A stretch of DNA of 64,000 nucleotides from Roseburia sp. AM59-24XD (GTDB lineage: Bacteria; Bacillota; Clostridia; Lachnospirales; Lachnospiraceae), in NCBI RefSeq assembly GCF_003478445.1, contig NZ_QUET01000018.1, positions 18,626 to 82,625 on the forward strand, read 5' to 3'. This document shows, one piece after another, positions 45,855-53,992 of this stretch. Made by a program: the position numbers and the translations under genes. How positions within the stretch are numbered: the stretch's first letter is position 1; each line of letters opens with the position of its first letter. The notes below the pieces were generated by a model that was not told the DNA's origin, ran no database searches, and saw only the letters and a program-made list of their open reading frames with translations.

Positions 45855-46247
45855 TTGAAACGATATAAAAGACGAAGAAGATTTAAAGTAAAAAAACTTT
45901 TTATCCTGTTATTTATAGTAATGTTATGTGCGATGGCAGGAAAGTTTCTTAATTCATTTTTTACAATGCCTTTTCTTGGTAGCATAACACATCATATAGC
46001 CAGTGAAGATAATGGCTGGAATTTGATTCTTGTAAATCGTGATAATTATATTCCTGCTGATTATAAAGTACAGCTTACAGAATTATCAAACGGTAAAAAG
46101 GTTGATTCCAGAATTTACCCAGAGTTGCAGGAAATGTTCGATGACGCAAGAGCACAAGGGTATTACAGATATGTCGGGAAAGAAGTTGCGTCGGAAATAT
46201 ACTCTCAAGGAATTTGTTTGGAAGAATATATAGATACGCTAGACTAG
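45855..46247 (+). pseudogene. Truncated VanY-like D,D-carboxypeptidase
   Basis: A TTG start directly after the permease stop gives 130 residues: a basic N-terminus, one hydrophobic helix (KLFILLFIVMLCAMAG) and then NLILVNRDNYIPADYKVQLT and ELSNGKKVDSRIYPELQEMF, the typical beginning of VanY / D-alanyl-D-alanine carboxypeptidases. The catalytic part with the metal-binding SxHxxGxAxD and H motifs is missing. It is probably a remnant. The family could link the operon to cell-wall antibiotic response. Confidence 0.6.
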
Positions 46248-46263
46248 TATGGAGGTTGAACGT

Positions 46264-46350
46264 ATGGAATGGATTTACTGTCCTAATTGTAATAACAAGA
46301 CACGAATAAAAATAAGATTAGATACGGAATTGATAAATTTTCCATTGTAG
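46264..46350 (+). pseudogene. Truncated Cys-rich KTR protein
   Basis: Only 28 codons: MEWIYCPNCNNKTRIKIRLD then TELINFPL and a stop. Intact KTR proteins of Tn916-like elements continue with a second CxxC pair, which is absent here. GGAGG precedes the ATG. The following 243 bases to xis show no intact gene, only degenerate element sequence. Confidence 0.55.
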
Positions 46351-46593
46351 CGATTCATGCAATGATCTGGGAGCGACCGTTGGAAAAGTAGTTCTGCCAT
46401 GACCTGCAACACAGAATAATGATACACCCGTATGACACGGCTCAGCCCACAGGAATGGGAATGGTTGAGATACCAGCGGAGCTTGCCGAAGCCGTCTGAT
46501 TGCTTGTAAAAAGCACATGGTAAAGGAGAGTGATACTTTTACTGGTGTGTAGAAAATGACGATAATACAGGTCGGTAAAAGGAGGGCTGACAG

Positions 46594-46788
46594 ATGAACA
46601 AAACAAAAGAAAGACCAATCTCACAGCCGATAACGGTAAATATAGATAAATTGTCTGCAATGTTATCTTGTGGTCATGCTACTGCAAGAGAGATTGGAGA
46701 ACAGGCAGGAGCAAAAATTATAATTGGACGTAGGGTTCTTTATTCGGTAGAAAAAGTCAAAAATTACCTCTCATATCTGGAAGAATAG
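46594..46788 (+). CDS. xis: Tn916-type excisionase
   Basis: DNA-bending protein of 64 residues that directs the integrase to excise the element. It reads MNKTKERPISQPITVNIDKL and SCGHATAREIGEQAGAKIII, then GRRVLYSVEKVKNYLSYLEE, as in Tn916-like Xis. AAAAGGAGGG precedes the ATG. It is upstream of int, as in Tn916. Confidence 0.85.
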   Translation: MNKTKERPISQPITVNIDKLSAMLSCGHATAREIGEQAGAKIIIGRRVLYSVEKVKNYLSYLEE

Positions 46789-46894
46789 CACCCTTTTTCA
46801 TTTATGTTTCTTGTGATATATGGTATAATATTTATAGACATAACCACGTCATGAGAACAAAAAAAGGGGGCTATTACTGAAAGGAATGTTTCTC

Positions 46895-48111
46895 ATGGCA
46901 AATAGCAGAAAAGACCATAAAGGAAGAAAATTAAGAGAGGGCGAAAGCTGGCGTAAAGATGGTAGATACAGTTACCGTTATACAGATATAAGAAGCGGAA
47001 AACGTCTGACAGTATATGCAAGAGATTTACCGGAATTAAGGGAAAAGGAAAAGCAGATTACAAAAGACTTGGAAGATAACATTTTAACTGATGGAGCAAT
47101 CAAAAAACTTACTCTTAATAAATTGTTTGAAAGATATATGTCTACTAGGGAGCTGAAAGAATCCACTAGAGCAAATTATCTGAAAACATGGGAGAATCGT
47201 GTCAAAGATGAAATTGGAAACATCAAGGTTGTTCAGATTTTACCATCACACATCAAATCATTTTACTCAAAACTTTCTAAAGCAGGATATGCATATTCTA
47301 CAATAAAATTTATTGACAATATGATTTGTCCGGCACTGGAAATGGCTGTTGATGATGATATTATCCGCAAGAATCCGGCAAAGTTTTCTATCAGTGATTA
47401 TGGTAGACAGGCAGAAGAACGTATTGCCTTAACAGTTTTACAGCAGGAAAAAATGCTGGAATTTGTGAAAAATAATCAAGTATACAACACCTACTATCCA
47501 ATGCTCAGAATCATGTTAGGAACTGGGGTAAGGTGCGGAGAACTGATTGGATTGACTTGGGAAGATGTAGATGTCAGAACAAAAGCGGTAAGTATTGACC
47601 ATCAGTTGATTTATAAAGATTTAGGAGATGGCTATAAATTCCATATTTCCATGCCAAAGACGGATTCTGGAATCCGAACTATCCCTATGACATCAGATGT
47701 ACAAAGAGCATTTGAAGAACAAAAGAAATTAAACTTTATGCTTCAAAAAGGAAAAGATGTTGAGATAGACGGTTATAAAGGATTCATTTTCATGGCAAAA
47801 TCCGGCAGACCACTCATGCCTAGTGCGATAAACAATATCTTATATAATATTGTAGACGCATATAACAAAAAGAAGTTCAAATTGCAAAAACTGAACATAG
47901 AAATGCTGAATTGTTACCAAAGGTATCTGCTCACATTATGCGACATACGGATTGTACCAGAATGGCAGAAAAGAGAATAGACGTAAAAGTTCTTCAATAT
48001 ATTATGGGACACGCCCACATAGATGTAACAATGGACGTATATAACCATGTAAGTGAGATGTCCAGAATTGAGAGTGAAATCACAAGGCTGAAAAGCGTAG
48101 CAATTAGCTGA
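46895..48111 (+). pseudogene. int: Tn916-type tyrosine integrase, apparent frameshift
   Basis: Catalyses integration and excision. It begins ANSRKDHKGRKLREGESWRK and DGRYSYRYTD, the arm-binding domain of Tn916-like integrases. The catalytic domain has the first Arg in GTGVRCGELIGLTWEDV. Near 47905 one base is lacking; adding one A gives ENAELLPKVSAHIMRHTDCT, then RIDVKVLQYIMGHAHIDVTM and DVYNHV, which supply the HxxR, the second His and the nucleophile Tyr. The repaired protein is about 405 residues, the normal size. ATG 46895 follows AAAGG; ATG 46886 is an alternative. Confidence 0.85.
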
Positions 48112-48185
48112 CACCAAAAATAAAAAATTGGTGTCAAAATGGTGTCAAACCAAGAAAAAGTGATGATTATAAGGAAGAAAAAGTG

Positions 48186-48222
48186 TTGCAAACCTCGTAA
48201 AATCAAGGTTTGCAAAAAAATC
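48186..48222 (+). terminator. Terminator at the right end of the element
   Basis: TTGCAAACCT pairs with AGGTTTGCAA, followed by AAAAAA on the plus strand; the T-run lies on the other strand, so it may also shield the element from outside transcription. Confidence 0.6.
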
Positions 48223-48227
48223 TCAAA

Positions 48228-48246
48228 AATTAGCACTCGCCTCTTG
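48228..48246. repeat. attR-like end repeat of the integrated element
   Basis: AATTAGCACTCgcCTCTTG, partner of 40588-40606. It overlaps the CIRCE-like operator and the -35 box of clpB. Confidence 0.65.
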
Positions 48247-48272
48247 ACGTGGCTAACAAAAGGTGTTATATT
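48230..48272 (+). promoter_or_regulatory. clpB promoter with CIRCE-like operator
   Basis: TTGACG (48244-48249), 17 bp, TATATT (48267-48272). TTAGCACTC at 48230-48238 is a perfect left half of the HrcA operator CIRCE (TTAGCACTC-N9-GAGTGCTAA). The right half at 48248-48256 reads CGTGGCTAA, so only GCTAA and one more base are kept. HrcA control of clpB is therefore likely but not certain. Confidence 0.65.
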
Positions 48273-48378
48273 GTAATCAGTCTGAGGGAGATACCTTAGA
48301 AGGATAGGATCTTCAGGATCCGGGAACTCTGAGAATAAGGGCTTTCAGACAGAGAGAAGAGTAAATAGAGAAGAGAGT

Positions 48379-48406
48379 AAACCTGCGGCGCAATCCGCAG
48401 GTTTTT
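48379..48406 (+). terminator. Terminator-like hairpin in the clpB leader
   Basis: AAACCTGCGG pairs with CCGCAGGTTT, plus TT. It ends about 20 bases before the clpB start and about 130 bases after the promoter, so it could halt transcription before the gene. Confidence 0.6.
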
Positions 48407-48427
48407 GAGAAAGGCGAGGTGATTGCA

Positions 48428-51004
48428 ATGAACATCAGTAAATTCACGACAAAGTCACAGGAAGTAGTGCAGGATTGTGAAAAGGTTGCTATGGACTATG
48501 GTCATCAGGAGATGGGGGAGGATCACCTTCTGGCAGCAATGCTGCGTGTGGAGGGAAGTCTGATCCCGAAGCTGATTGAGAAGATGGGAATCGATGTGGA
48601 CGTCTTTCAGGCACAGGTTGACGGTGTTCTGGCAAAACGTCCAAAGGTGTCAGGCGGAGATTTGCGGGTAGACCGTTATCTGAATGAGACACTGATATAT
48701 GCAGAGGATGAGGCAAAGCGCATGGGAGACGAGTATGTTTCCGTGGAGCATTTGTTCCTGAGTATGCTGGAGCATCCGAGCAGAGAGATGAAGGCATTGT
48801 TTAAGCAGAGCCAGATCACAAGAGAGCGTTTCCTGCAGGCGTTATCACAGGTTCGCGGTAATCAGCGTGTGACGAGCGATAATCCGGAGGCAACCTACGA
48901 TGCCCTCGAGAAGTATGGTTATGATCTGGTGGAAAGAGCAAGGGAAGGAAAGCTTGATCCGGTGATCGGCAGAGACAATGAGATCCGCCATATTATCCGT
49001 ATCCTTTCCCGTAAATCCAAGAACAATCCGGTACTCATCGGTGAGCCCGGTGTTGGTAAAACGGCAGCCGTAGAGGGATTGGCACAGCGTATTGTCAGAG
49101 GAGATGTGCCGGATGGACTTAAGGACAAGAAAATCTTTGCACTTGATATGGGATCGCTTGTTGCCGGTGCAAAATACCGTGGTGAGTTTGAGGAGCGTCT
49201 GAAAGCACTTCTGGAAGAAGTTAAGAAGAGTGAAGGACAGATCATTCTGTTTATCGATGAGCTGCACACCATTGTAGGAGCCGGGAAAACCGAGGGCTCC
49301 ATGGATGCCGGCAATATGTTAAAGCCAATGCTTGCCAGAGGTGAGCTGCATTGTATCGGTGCCACGACACTCGACGAGTATCGTAAATATATTGAAAAGG
49401 ATGCTGCACTGGAGCGTCGTTTCCAGCCGGTTATGGTTTCGGAGCCGACGGTGGAGGATACGATTTCCATTCTGCGTGGTATCAAGGAGCGTTATGAGGT
49501 ATTTCATGGAGTAAAGATTACCGATGGTTCCCTGGTGGCGGCGGCAACGCTTTCCAATCGTTATATTTCAGACCGTTTCCTGCCGGATAAGGCGATCGAT
49601 CTGGTGGATGAGGCGTGCGCAATGATCAAGACAGAGCTTGACAGCATGCCGGCAGAACTGGATGAACTCAACCGTCAGATCATGCAGCTTCGTATTGAGG
49701 AGCAGGCACTTAAAAAGGAAACAGATCATCTGTCTCAGGAGCGTCTTGAGACTCTTCAGAAGGAGCTTGCTGAGCTGCAGGAGAAGTTCGAGCATCAGAA
49801 GGCACAATGGGAGAGTGAGAAGGCAGAGGTTGATAAGGTAAGTAAGATCAAGGAGGAGCGCGACCAGCTGCGCAATGAGATGGAGCAGGCGCAGGCGACC
49901 GGTGATTATACAAAGGCAGCCGAGATCCAGTACGGCAGACTTCCGGAGCTGGAGCGTCAGCTTGAGGAAGCCGAGGAGAAAGCAAAGCAGCGAGGAGATT
50001 CCATGGTACAGGAGGCTGTTACCGAGGAGGAGATCGCCAAGATCATTTCCCGCTGGACCGGTATTCCGATTGCAAAGCTGACAGAGGGTGAGCGTGAGAA
50101 GACACTTCATCTTGCTGATGAGCTTCATAAGAGAGTGGTTGGACAGGACGAAGGTGTTGAACTGGTATCCGAAGCAATCCTTCGTTCCAAGGCCGGTATT
50201 AAGGATCCGACAAAGCCGATCGGTTCCTTCCTGTTCCTCGGACCAACCGGTGTCGGTAAGACGGAGCTTGCCAAGACATTAGCACAGGCATTGTTTGATG
50301 ATGAGAATGCGATGGTTCGTATCGACATGAGTGAGTATATGGAGAAGTATTCTGTGGCTCGTCTGATCGGAGCGCCTCCGGGATATGTTGGGTATGAGGA
50401 AGGTGGACAGCTGACTGAGGCAGTCCGCAGGAAACCATATTCCGTTGTGCTCTTCGATGAGATTGAGAAGGCACATCCGGATGTGTTCAATGTGCTTCTT
50501 CAGGTGCTTGATGACGGACGTATCACAGATTCACAGGGGCGTACCGTTGACTTTAAGAACACGATCCTGATCCTGACTTCGAATATCGGTTCCACCTATC
50601 TGCTCGATGGCATTAAGGAGGACGGTACGATCAGTGAGGAGGCAAGGAGCCAGACAATGAACGATCTGCGGGCTTCCTTCAGACCGGAGTTTTTGAACCG
50701 TCTTGATGAGATCATTCTCTTTAAGCCTTTGACGAAGGATAACATCCACGGCATTATCAATATCCTGATGGATGAGCTGAATGGCAGACTTCGTGAGAAG
50801 GAGCTGACGGTAGAGCTGACGCCGGAAGCCATGGATCAGATTGTGGAGGATGCCTATGATCCGGCATTCGGTGCACGTCCGTTGAAGCGTTATCTGCAGA
50901 AGCATGTGGAGACGCTGCTTGCCAGACGGATCCTGGAGGATACCGTGCATGCGGGTGATACTATCACGATCGACAGTGAGAATGGAACGCTTGTGACACG
51001 TTAA
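48428..51004 (+). CDS. clpB: ATP-dependent disaggregase ClpB
   Basis: Hexameric chaperone that pulls proteins out of aggregates together with DnaK. The 858-residue length is typical. Order: N-domain repeat (residues 1-145), AAA-1 with Walker A GEPGVGKT and Walker [15 protein letters not shown], the long coiled-coil middle domain (about 390-530, [20 protein letters not shown]) that separates ClpB from ClpC or ClpA, AAA-2 with GPTGVGKT and [15 protein letters not shown], and the C-terminal small domain. ATG 48428 follows GGCGAGGTGA; a GTG at 48419 overlaps the site. A CIRCE-like operator fits heat-shock control. Confidence 0.97.
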   Translation: MNISKFTTKSQEVVQDCEKVAMDYGHQEMGEDHLLAAMLRVEGSLIPKLIEKMGIDVDVFQAQVDGVLAKRPKVSGGDLRVDRYLNETLIYAEDEAKRMGDEYVSVEHLFLSMLEHPSREMKALFKQSQITRERFLQALSQVRGNQRVTSDNPEATYDALEKYGYDLVERAREGKLDPVIGRDNEIRHIIRILSRKSKNNPVLIGEPGVGKTAAVEGLAQRIVRGDVPDGLKDKKIFALDMGSLVAGAKYRGEFEERLKALLEEVKKSEGQIILFIDELHTIVGAGKTEGSMDAGNMLKPMLARGELHCIGATTLDEYRKYIEKDAALERRFQPVMVSEPTVEDTISILRGIKERYEVFHGVKITDGSLVAAATLSNRYISDRFLPDKAIDLVDEACAMIKTELDSMPAELDELNRQIMQLRIEEQALKKETDHLSQERLETLQKELAELQEKFEHQKAQWESEKAEVDKVSKIKEERDQLRNEMEQAQATGDYTKAAEIQYGRLPELERQLEEAEEKAKQRGDSMVQEAVTEEEIAKIISRWTGIPIAKLTEGEREKTLHLADELHKRVVGQDEGVELVSEAILRSKAGIKDPTKPIGSFLFLGPTGVGKTELAKTLAQALFDDENAMVRIDMSEYMEKYSVARLIGAPPGYVGYEEGGQLTEAVRRKPYSVVLFDEIEKAHPDVFNVLLQVLDDGRITDSQGRTVDFKNTILILTSNIGSTYLLDGIKEDGTISEEARSQTMNDLRASFRPEFLNRLDEIILFKPLTKDNIHGIINILMDELNGRLREKELTVELTPEAMDQIVEDAYDPAFGARPLKRYLQKHVETLLARRILEDTVHAGDTITIDSENGTLVTR

Positions 51005-51037
51005 AACAAAGAAACTGCAGGAGTTTAGCGCAGGAAT

Positions 51038-51067
51038 CAAGGGGGAACGCTGATTTTCCCCCTTGTC
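51038..51067 (+). terminator. Terminator after clpB
   Basis: CAAGGGGGAA pairs with TTCCCCCTTG around CGCTGATT. Confidence 0.75.
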
Positions 51068-51099
51068 TATGTTGAACACTTTCTTATACATTATAAAGA

Positions 51100-51176
51100 A
51101 AACCGTGAAGTTCGGAGATTTTCAGGTGTGTCCCATATTTAGGACACATATTATCCGAAGTTCACGGTTTTTATTT
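51100..51176. terminator. Large bidirectional terminator between clpB and putP
   Basis: AAACCGTGAAGTTCGGA pairs with TCCGAAGTTCACGGTTT (16 of 17). Within the loop GTGTGTCC pairs with GGACACAT. TTTATTTTT follows on the plus strand. The two genes converge here. Confidence 0.75.
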
Positions 51177-51257
51177 TTGTTATATTGGGAAGTATCTGCT
51201 TCCGTTAAAGTTGATTGTTATAATTGGTTTTATTGAATTTGCGATTTCTGCTATGTA

Positions 51258-52778
51258 TTATTTCATATTTGCGGCATCAAACTCTTTGATCACTGCTTCG
51301 TCCGGAGCCTTTGTAAGAAGGCTTACGATCACGATGACTACACAGGATACCAGGAATGCAGGAAGCAGCTCGTAAATATCAAATGCACCGCCAAGAGGAC
51401 GAACAAAGTATTTCCATACGAATACGACAACGCCACCGGCAACCATTCCGGAAAGAGCACCTGCCAGATTGCAGCGCTTCCAGAATAATGAGAAGAGCAT
51501 AACGGCACCAAACGCACCGCCAAAGCCTGCCCATGCAAAGGATACGATACCGAATACGCTGGAATTTGGATCTCTTGCCATTAAAACTCCGACAACGGCA
51601 ATGATAATGATTGTGATACGTGCAAGGAAAAGCTCTCTTTTCTCGGAGATCTTAATTCCAAGGAAATCCTTAACAACGTTCTGGGAGATACCGGAAGCTG
51701 CTGCCAGAAGCTGGCTGTCAGAGGTAGACATCGTAGCGGCAAGAACACCGGCAAGAATCACACCTGCAAGGAGTGCCGGAAGAATACCATGCTTGCTTAA
51801 CAGATTGGTGATTGCCATGATGACTGTCTCCGGATCATCCAGAGCACCGATAGAACCGTATTTAACCATACCAAGACCAACGACACCGATGAATACGGCA
51901 ACTGTCATTGCAATCACAACCCAGATCGTTGCGATACGGCGGGAAAGAACAAGCTTCTTTTCATCCTCGATGGACATGAAACGTACCAGAATATGAGGCA
52001 TACCAAAATAACCGATTCCCCATGCAAGTGTTGAGATGATCGGAATGATTCCGCCGTACGACGAAGCATTACCGGTTGTGGCATCGTAAAGTTTTGTCAG
52101 GGAGAAATATCCCGGCAGAGAACGTGCATTATCCATGACTGCCGTGAATCCGCCTGCATTGCTGATACCAAAGACCATAACAGTGATCAGTGCGATACTC
52201 ATAACAATACTCTGTACCAGATCAGTGGTACAAACGGCGCTGAAACCGCCCATCAGTGTGTAGCATACGATGACAAGAGCAGAAAGCACCATAGCTGTCA
52301 TGTAGTCTGCACCAAACAGACTGTGAAAAAGCTTTCCGCAGGCAGCAAAGCCGGATGCGGTATATGGAATAAAAAAGATCACGATGACAAGAGCAGCGAC
52401 TGCGGTAATGATATTTCTCTTATCATGAAAACGTTTTGCAAGGAAATCAGGAACGGTGATCGCCTTGATATTGCTTGAGTAGCGGCGCAGACGGCGGGCT
52501 ACAAAGAACCAGTTTAACCATGTGCCGATGGCAAGACCGGCTGCGGTCCAGAAAGCACTGCATACCCCGGAAAGATAAGCGACTCCGGGAAGCCCCATTA
52601 ACAGCCAGCTTGACATGTCACTGGCTTCGGCACTCATTGCGACAACGAGAGGTCCCATTTTACGTCCTCCCAGATAGAAGTCCTCTGAGTTTTTGTTCTG
52701 GTTACTGAACCGGATACCGATAAAGATCATACCTATCAGATATACGGCGATTGCGATGATAATACAAACGTCAGTCAT
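51258..52778 (-). CDS. putP: Sodium/proline symporter
   Basis: Membrane carrier of 506 residues in the sodium:solute symporter family; 12-13 hydrophobic helices. It begins MTDVCIIIAIAVYLIGMIFI, then GGRKMGPLVVAMSAEASDMS and SWLLMGLPGVAYLSG, the PutP sodium- and proline-binding region. Later comes LAATMSTSDSQLLAAASGIS, also characteristic. AAAGGAGG precedes the ATG at 52778. The promoter at 52859-52887 and an intervening terminator-like hairpin suggest control in the leader. Proline as substrate is by family. Confidence 0.94.
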   Translation of the reverse strand: MTDVCIIIAIAVYLIGMIFIGIRFSNQNKNSEDFYLGGRKMGPLVVAMSAEASDMSSWLLMGLPGVAYLSGVCSAFWTAAGLAIGTWLNWFFVARRLRRYSSNIKAITVPDFLAKRFHDKRNIITAVAALVIVIFFIPYTASGFAACGKLFHSLFGADYMTAMVLSALVIVCYTLMGGFSAVCTTDLVQSIVMSIALITVMVFGISNAGGFTAVMDNARSLPGYFSLTKLYDATTGNASSYGGIIPIISTLAWGIGYFGMPHILVRFMSIEDEKKLVLSRRIATIWVVIAMTVAVFIGVVGLGMVKYGSIGALDDPETVIMAITNLLSKHGILPALLAGVILAGVLAATMSTSDSQLLAAASGISQNVVKDFLGIKISEKRELFLARITIIIIAVVGVLMARDPNSSVFGIVSFAWAGFGGAFGAVMLFSLFWKRCNLAGALSGMVAGGVVVFVWKYFVRPLGGAFDIYELLPAFLVSCVVIVIVSLLTKAPDEAVIKEFDAANMK

Positions 52779-52810
52779 TCTGAATTTCCTCCTTTGGTGT
52801 TTTGATGACA

Positions 52811-52846
52811 AAAAAATGATGTCCCATGATATATCCATAGGACATC
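52811..52846 (-). terminator. Terminator-like hairpin in the putP leader
   Basis: On the minus strand GATGTCC pairs with GGACATC around an ATGGATATATCAT core, followed at once by ATTTTTTT. It lies between the putP promoter and the putP ribosome site. Confidence 0.65.
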
Positions 52847-52858
52847 CCAGTATTTAAA

Positions 52859-52887
52859 ACTATACAACATAGAAGGAAGAGTGTCAA
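52859..52887 (-). promoter_or_regulatory. putP promoter
   Basis: On the minus strand TTGACA, 17 bp, TATAGT, near consensus. Confidence 0.75.
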
Positions 52888-52945
52888 ATTTTGGGAGTAT
52901 CTGACTGTCGTTTGGTCTGTCGTTTCCGATACTCTGTAAACCGCT

Positions 52946-53386
52946 CTAAAGATAGGTGTGAAGGCATTTGCGCAGCTCTTCTTCGATAGAGATAAGCCGT
53001 TTGCACAGCTCTTTGGCATCTTCGGATGCGTCCTTGTACTGATTCATATATTTATACAGGGATTTGATTCCCATATCGCATCCGGAGGTCATCAGATCAG
53101 CCGCTGTTTCATCACTCTCATCAATTCCCATCTGCATATTTGTCTTCATCCATGCCATTCCTTTGGCAAAAGGGTTCGGATCCTTTTCATCGCTGTGGCA
53201 TTCAAGCAGTGCAGCGTGAATATCATTGCCAAGTGCGGCATGATGGTCTTTTGTTTCATTCAGAAGATCTTTAAAATCCGGACAATGCACCTTTTCCATG
53301 ATCTCGTCGATCGCGGAGACAGCCATTTTGCTTCCGGCATCGCATTCCTTTAACAAACAGATCGTATCGTTTTCCTGCATATTCAT
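52946..53386 (-). CDS. Small helical protein of ferritin-like type, function unknown
   Basis: A 146-residue cytoplasmic protein that looks like a four-helix bundle. Helices are seen in TICLLKECDAGSKMAVSAID, FKDLLNETKDHHAALGNDIH and LYKYMNQYKDASEDAKELCK. The His/Glu/Asp pattern (ETKDHHAALGNDIHAALLE) recalls small DUF2383-like or ferritin-like stress proteins, but I cannot assign a family. ATG 53386 follows AAAGGCGGG. The ends of this gene and the putP promoter are about 60 bp apart. Lachnospiraceae carry similar proteins of unknown role. Confidence 0.7.
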   Translation of the reverse strand: MNMQENDTICLLKECDAGSKMAVSAIDEIMEKVHCPDFKDLLNETKDHHAALGNDIHAALLECHSDEKDPNPFAKGMAWMKTNMQMGIDESDETAADLMTSGCDMGIKSLYKYMNQYKDASEDAKELCKRLISIEEELRKCLHTYL

Positions 53387-53509
53387 AATCCCGCCTTTCT
53401 CATCATATTCTGTGAAATAGTATGGAACGATACGGATAAAATATTCATTTTTGTAAAAAAGATTGATTAAATTCATAGAAAATGCTAATTTTATATTGGT
53501 AAATGGTAT

Positions 53510-53515
53510 TATAAT
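53510..53515 (+). promoter_or_regulatory. -10 box before the small peptide gene
   Basis: A perfect TATAAT, 58 bases before the ATG at 53573; the -35 region is only weakly conserved. Confidence 0.4.
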
Positions 53516-53572
53516 GGCAACATGCTTTCGAAAGTGCAACTGTTGATGGAATTATGAAAGGAGGTAATTACA

Positions 53573-53682
53573 ATGTTTAATCTATTTCGAGTCAAGGGGA
53601 GAATTTTCGCACAGAGGTGCTGCAGAGTTTAACGTGGATCCGGGGGGATACCGGCGTTGAAGTGCCGGGGATATATTTTTAG
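53573..53682 (+). CDS. Candidate small peptide gene before the ABC exporter pair
   Basis: ATG 53573 has an excellent ribosome site (AAAGGAGGTAATTACA). As given it encodes only 19 residues, MFNLFRVKGRIFAQRCCRV, ending at 53632. If one G is lacking in the AAGGGGA run near 53607, as in many genes here, the frame continues to a TAG at 53680-53682 and gives 36 residues: MFNLFRVKGE, NFRTEVLQSLTWIRGDTGVE, VPGIYF. A small hairpin (CCGGC with GCCGG) overlaps its end. The peptide-sized unit, with the two exporters that follow, suggests a secreted signal or modified peptide; this is inference. I recognise no family. Confidence 0.45.
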
Positions 53683-53872
53683 ATAAGATGATTGATCAGA
53701 ATAATGATCTTTCTTTTCGTTCGCATTTATTCTAGGACTGTATTACATGTAAGACTCTGTATGAGAGAATAGAATTTTCAGGCATTTTAAGAGTTTTACA
53801 GGGATAATAGAGTTTCTTTTTATTTTTAGAGACATATACAGAAGTCGAATCCAATATTTTGTACACCAAAAT

Positions 53873-53886
53873 AGAACGAATGTTCG
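53873..53886. promoter_or_regulatory. LexA/SOS-box-like palindrome
   Basis: GAACGAATGTTC at 53874-53885 fits the core of the Gram-positive LexA site (CGAAC-N4-GTTCG) except for the first base. It lies 107 bp before the ABC exporter start. The rest of 53690-53992 shows no gene. Confidence 0.35.
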
Positions 53887-53992
53887 TATGAAATGCTAAG
53901 AAAATACATTCTCTTTGTGATAGTATCAATCGTATAAAACGATTTATATAAGGCAGCTGCCTGCATGGGGACTGCCGGAACAGGAGAGATTA

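Larger units (their letters stand above)
40588..48246 (+). mobile_element. Decayed Tn916-like integrative element inserted at the clpB promoter
   Basis: The segment is clearly richer in A/T than its flanks and lies between near-identical 19-bp repeats. Gene order recalls Tn916: an ArdA-like gene, TcpC (Orf13), a cargo region with a sigma factor, a small Cys-rich KTR gene, xis and a Tn916-type integrase at the right end. Most conjugation genes are absent: ArdA and TcpC fragments are directly joined, and no coupling protein, relaxase or VirB4-like gene is present. It therefore cannot transfer by itself. The host junctions are metF on the left and clpB on the right. Confidence 0.75.
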
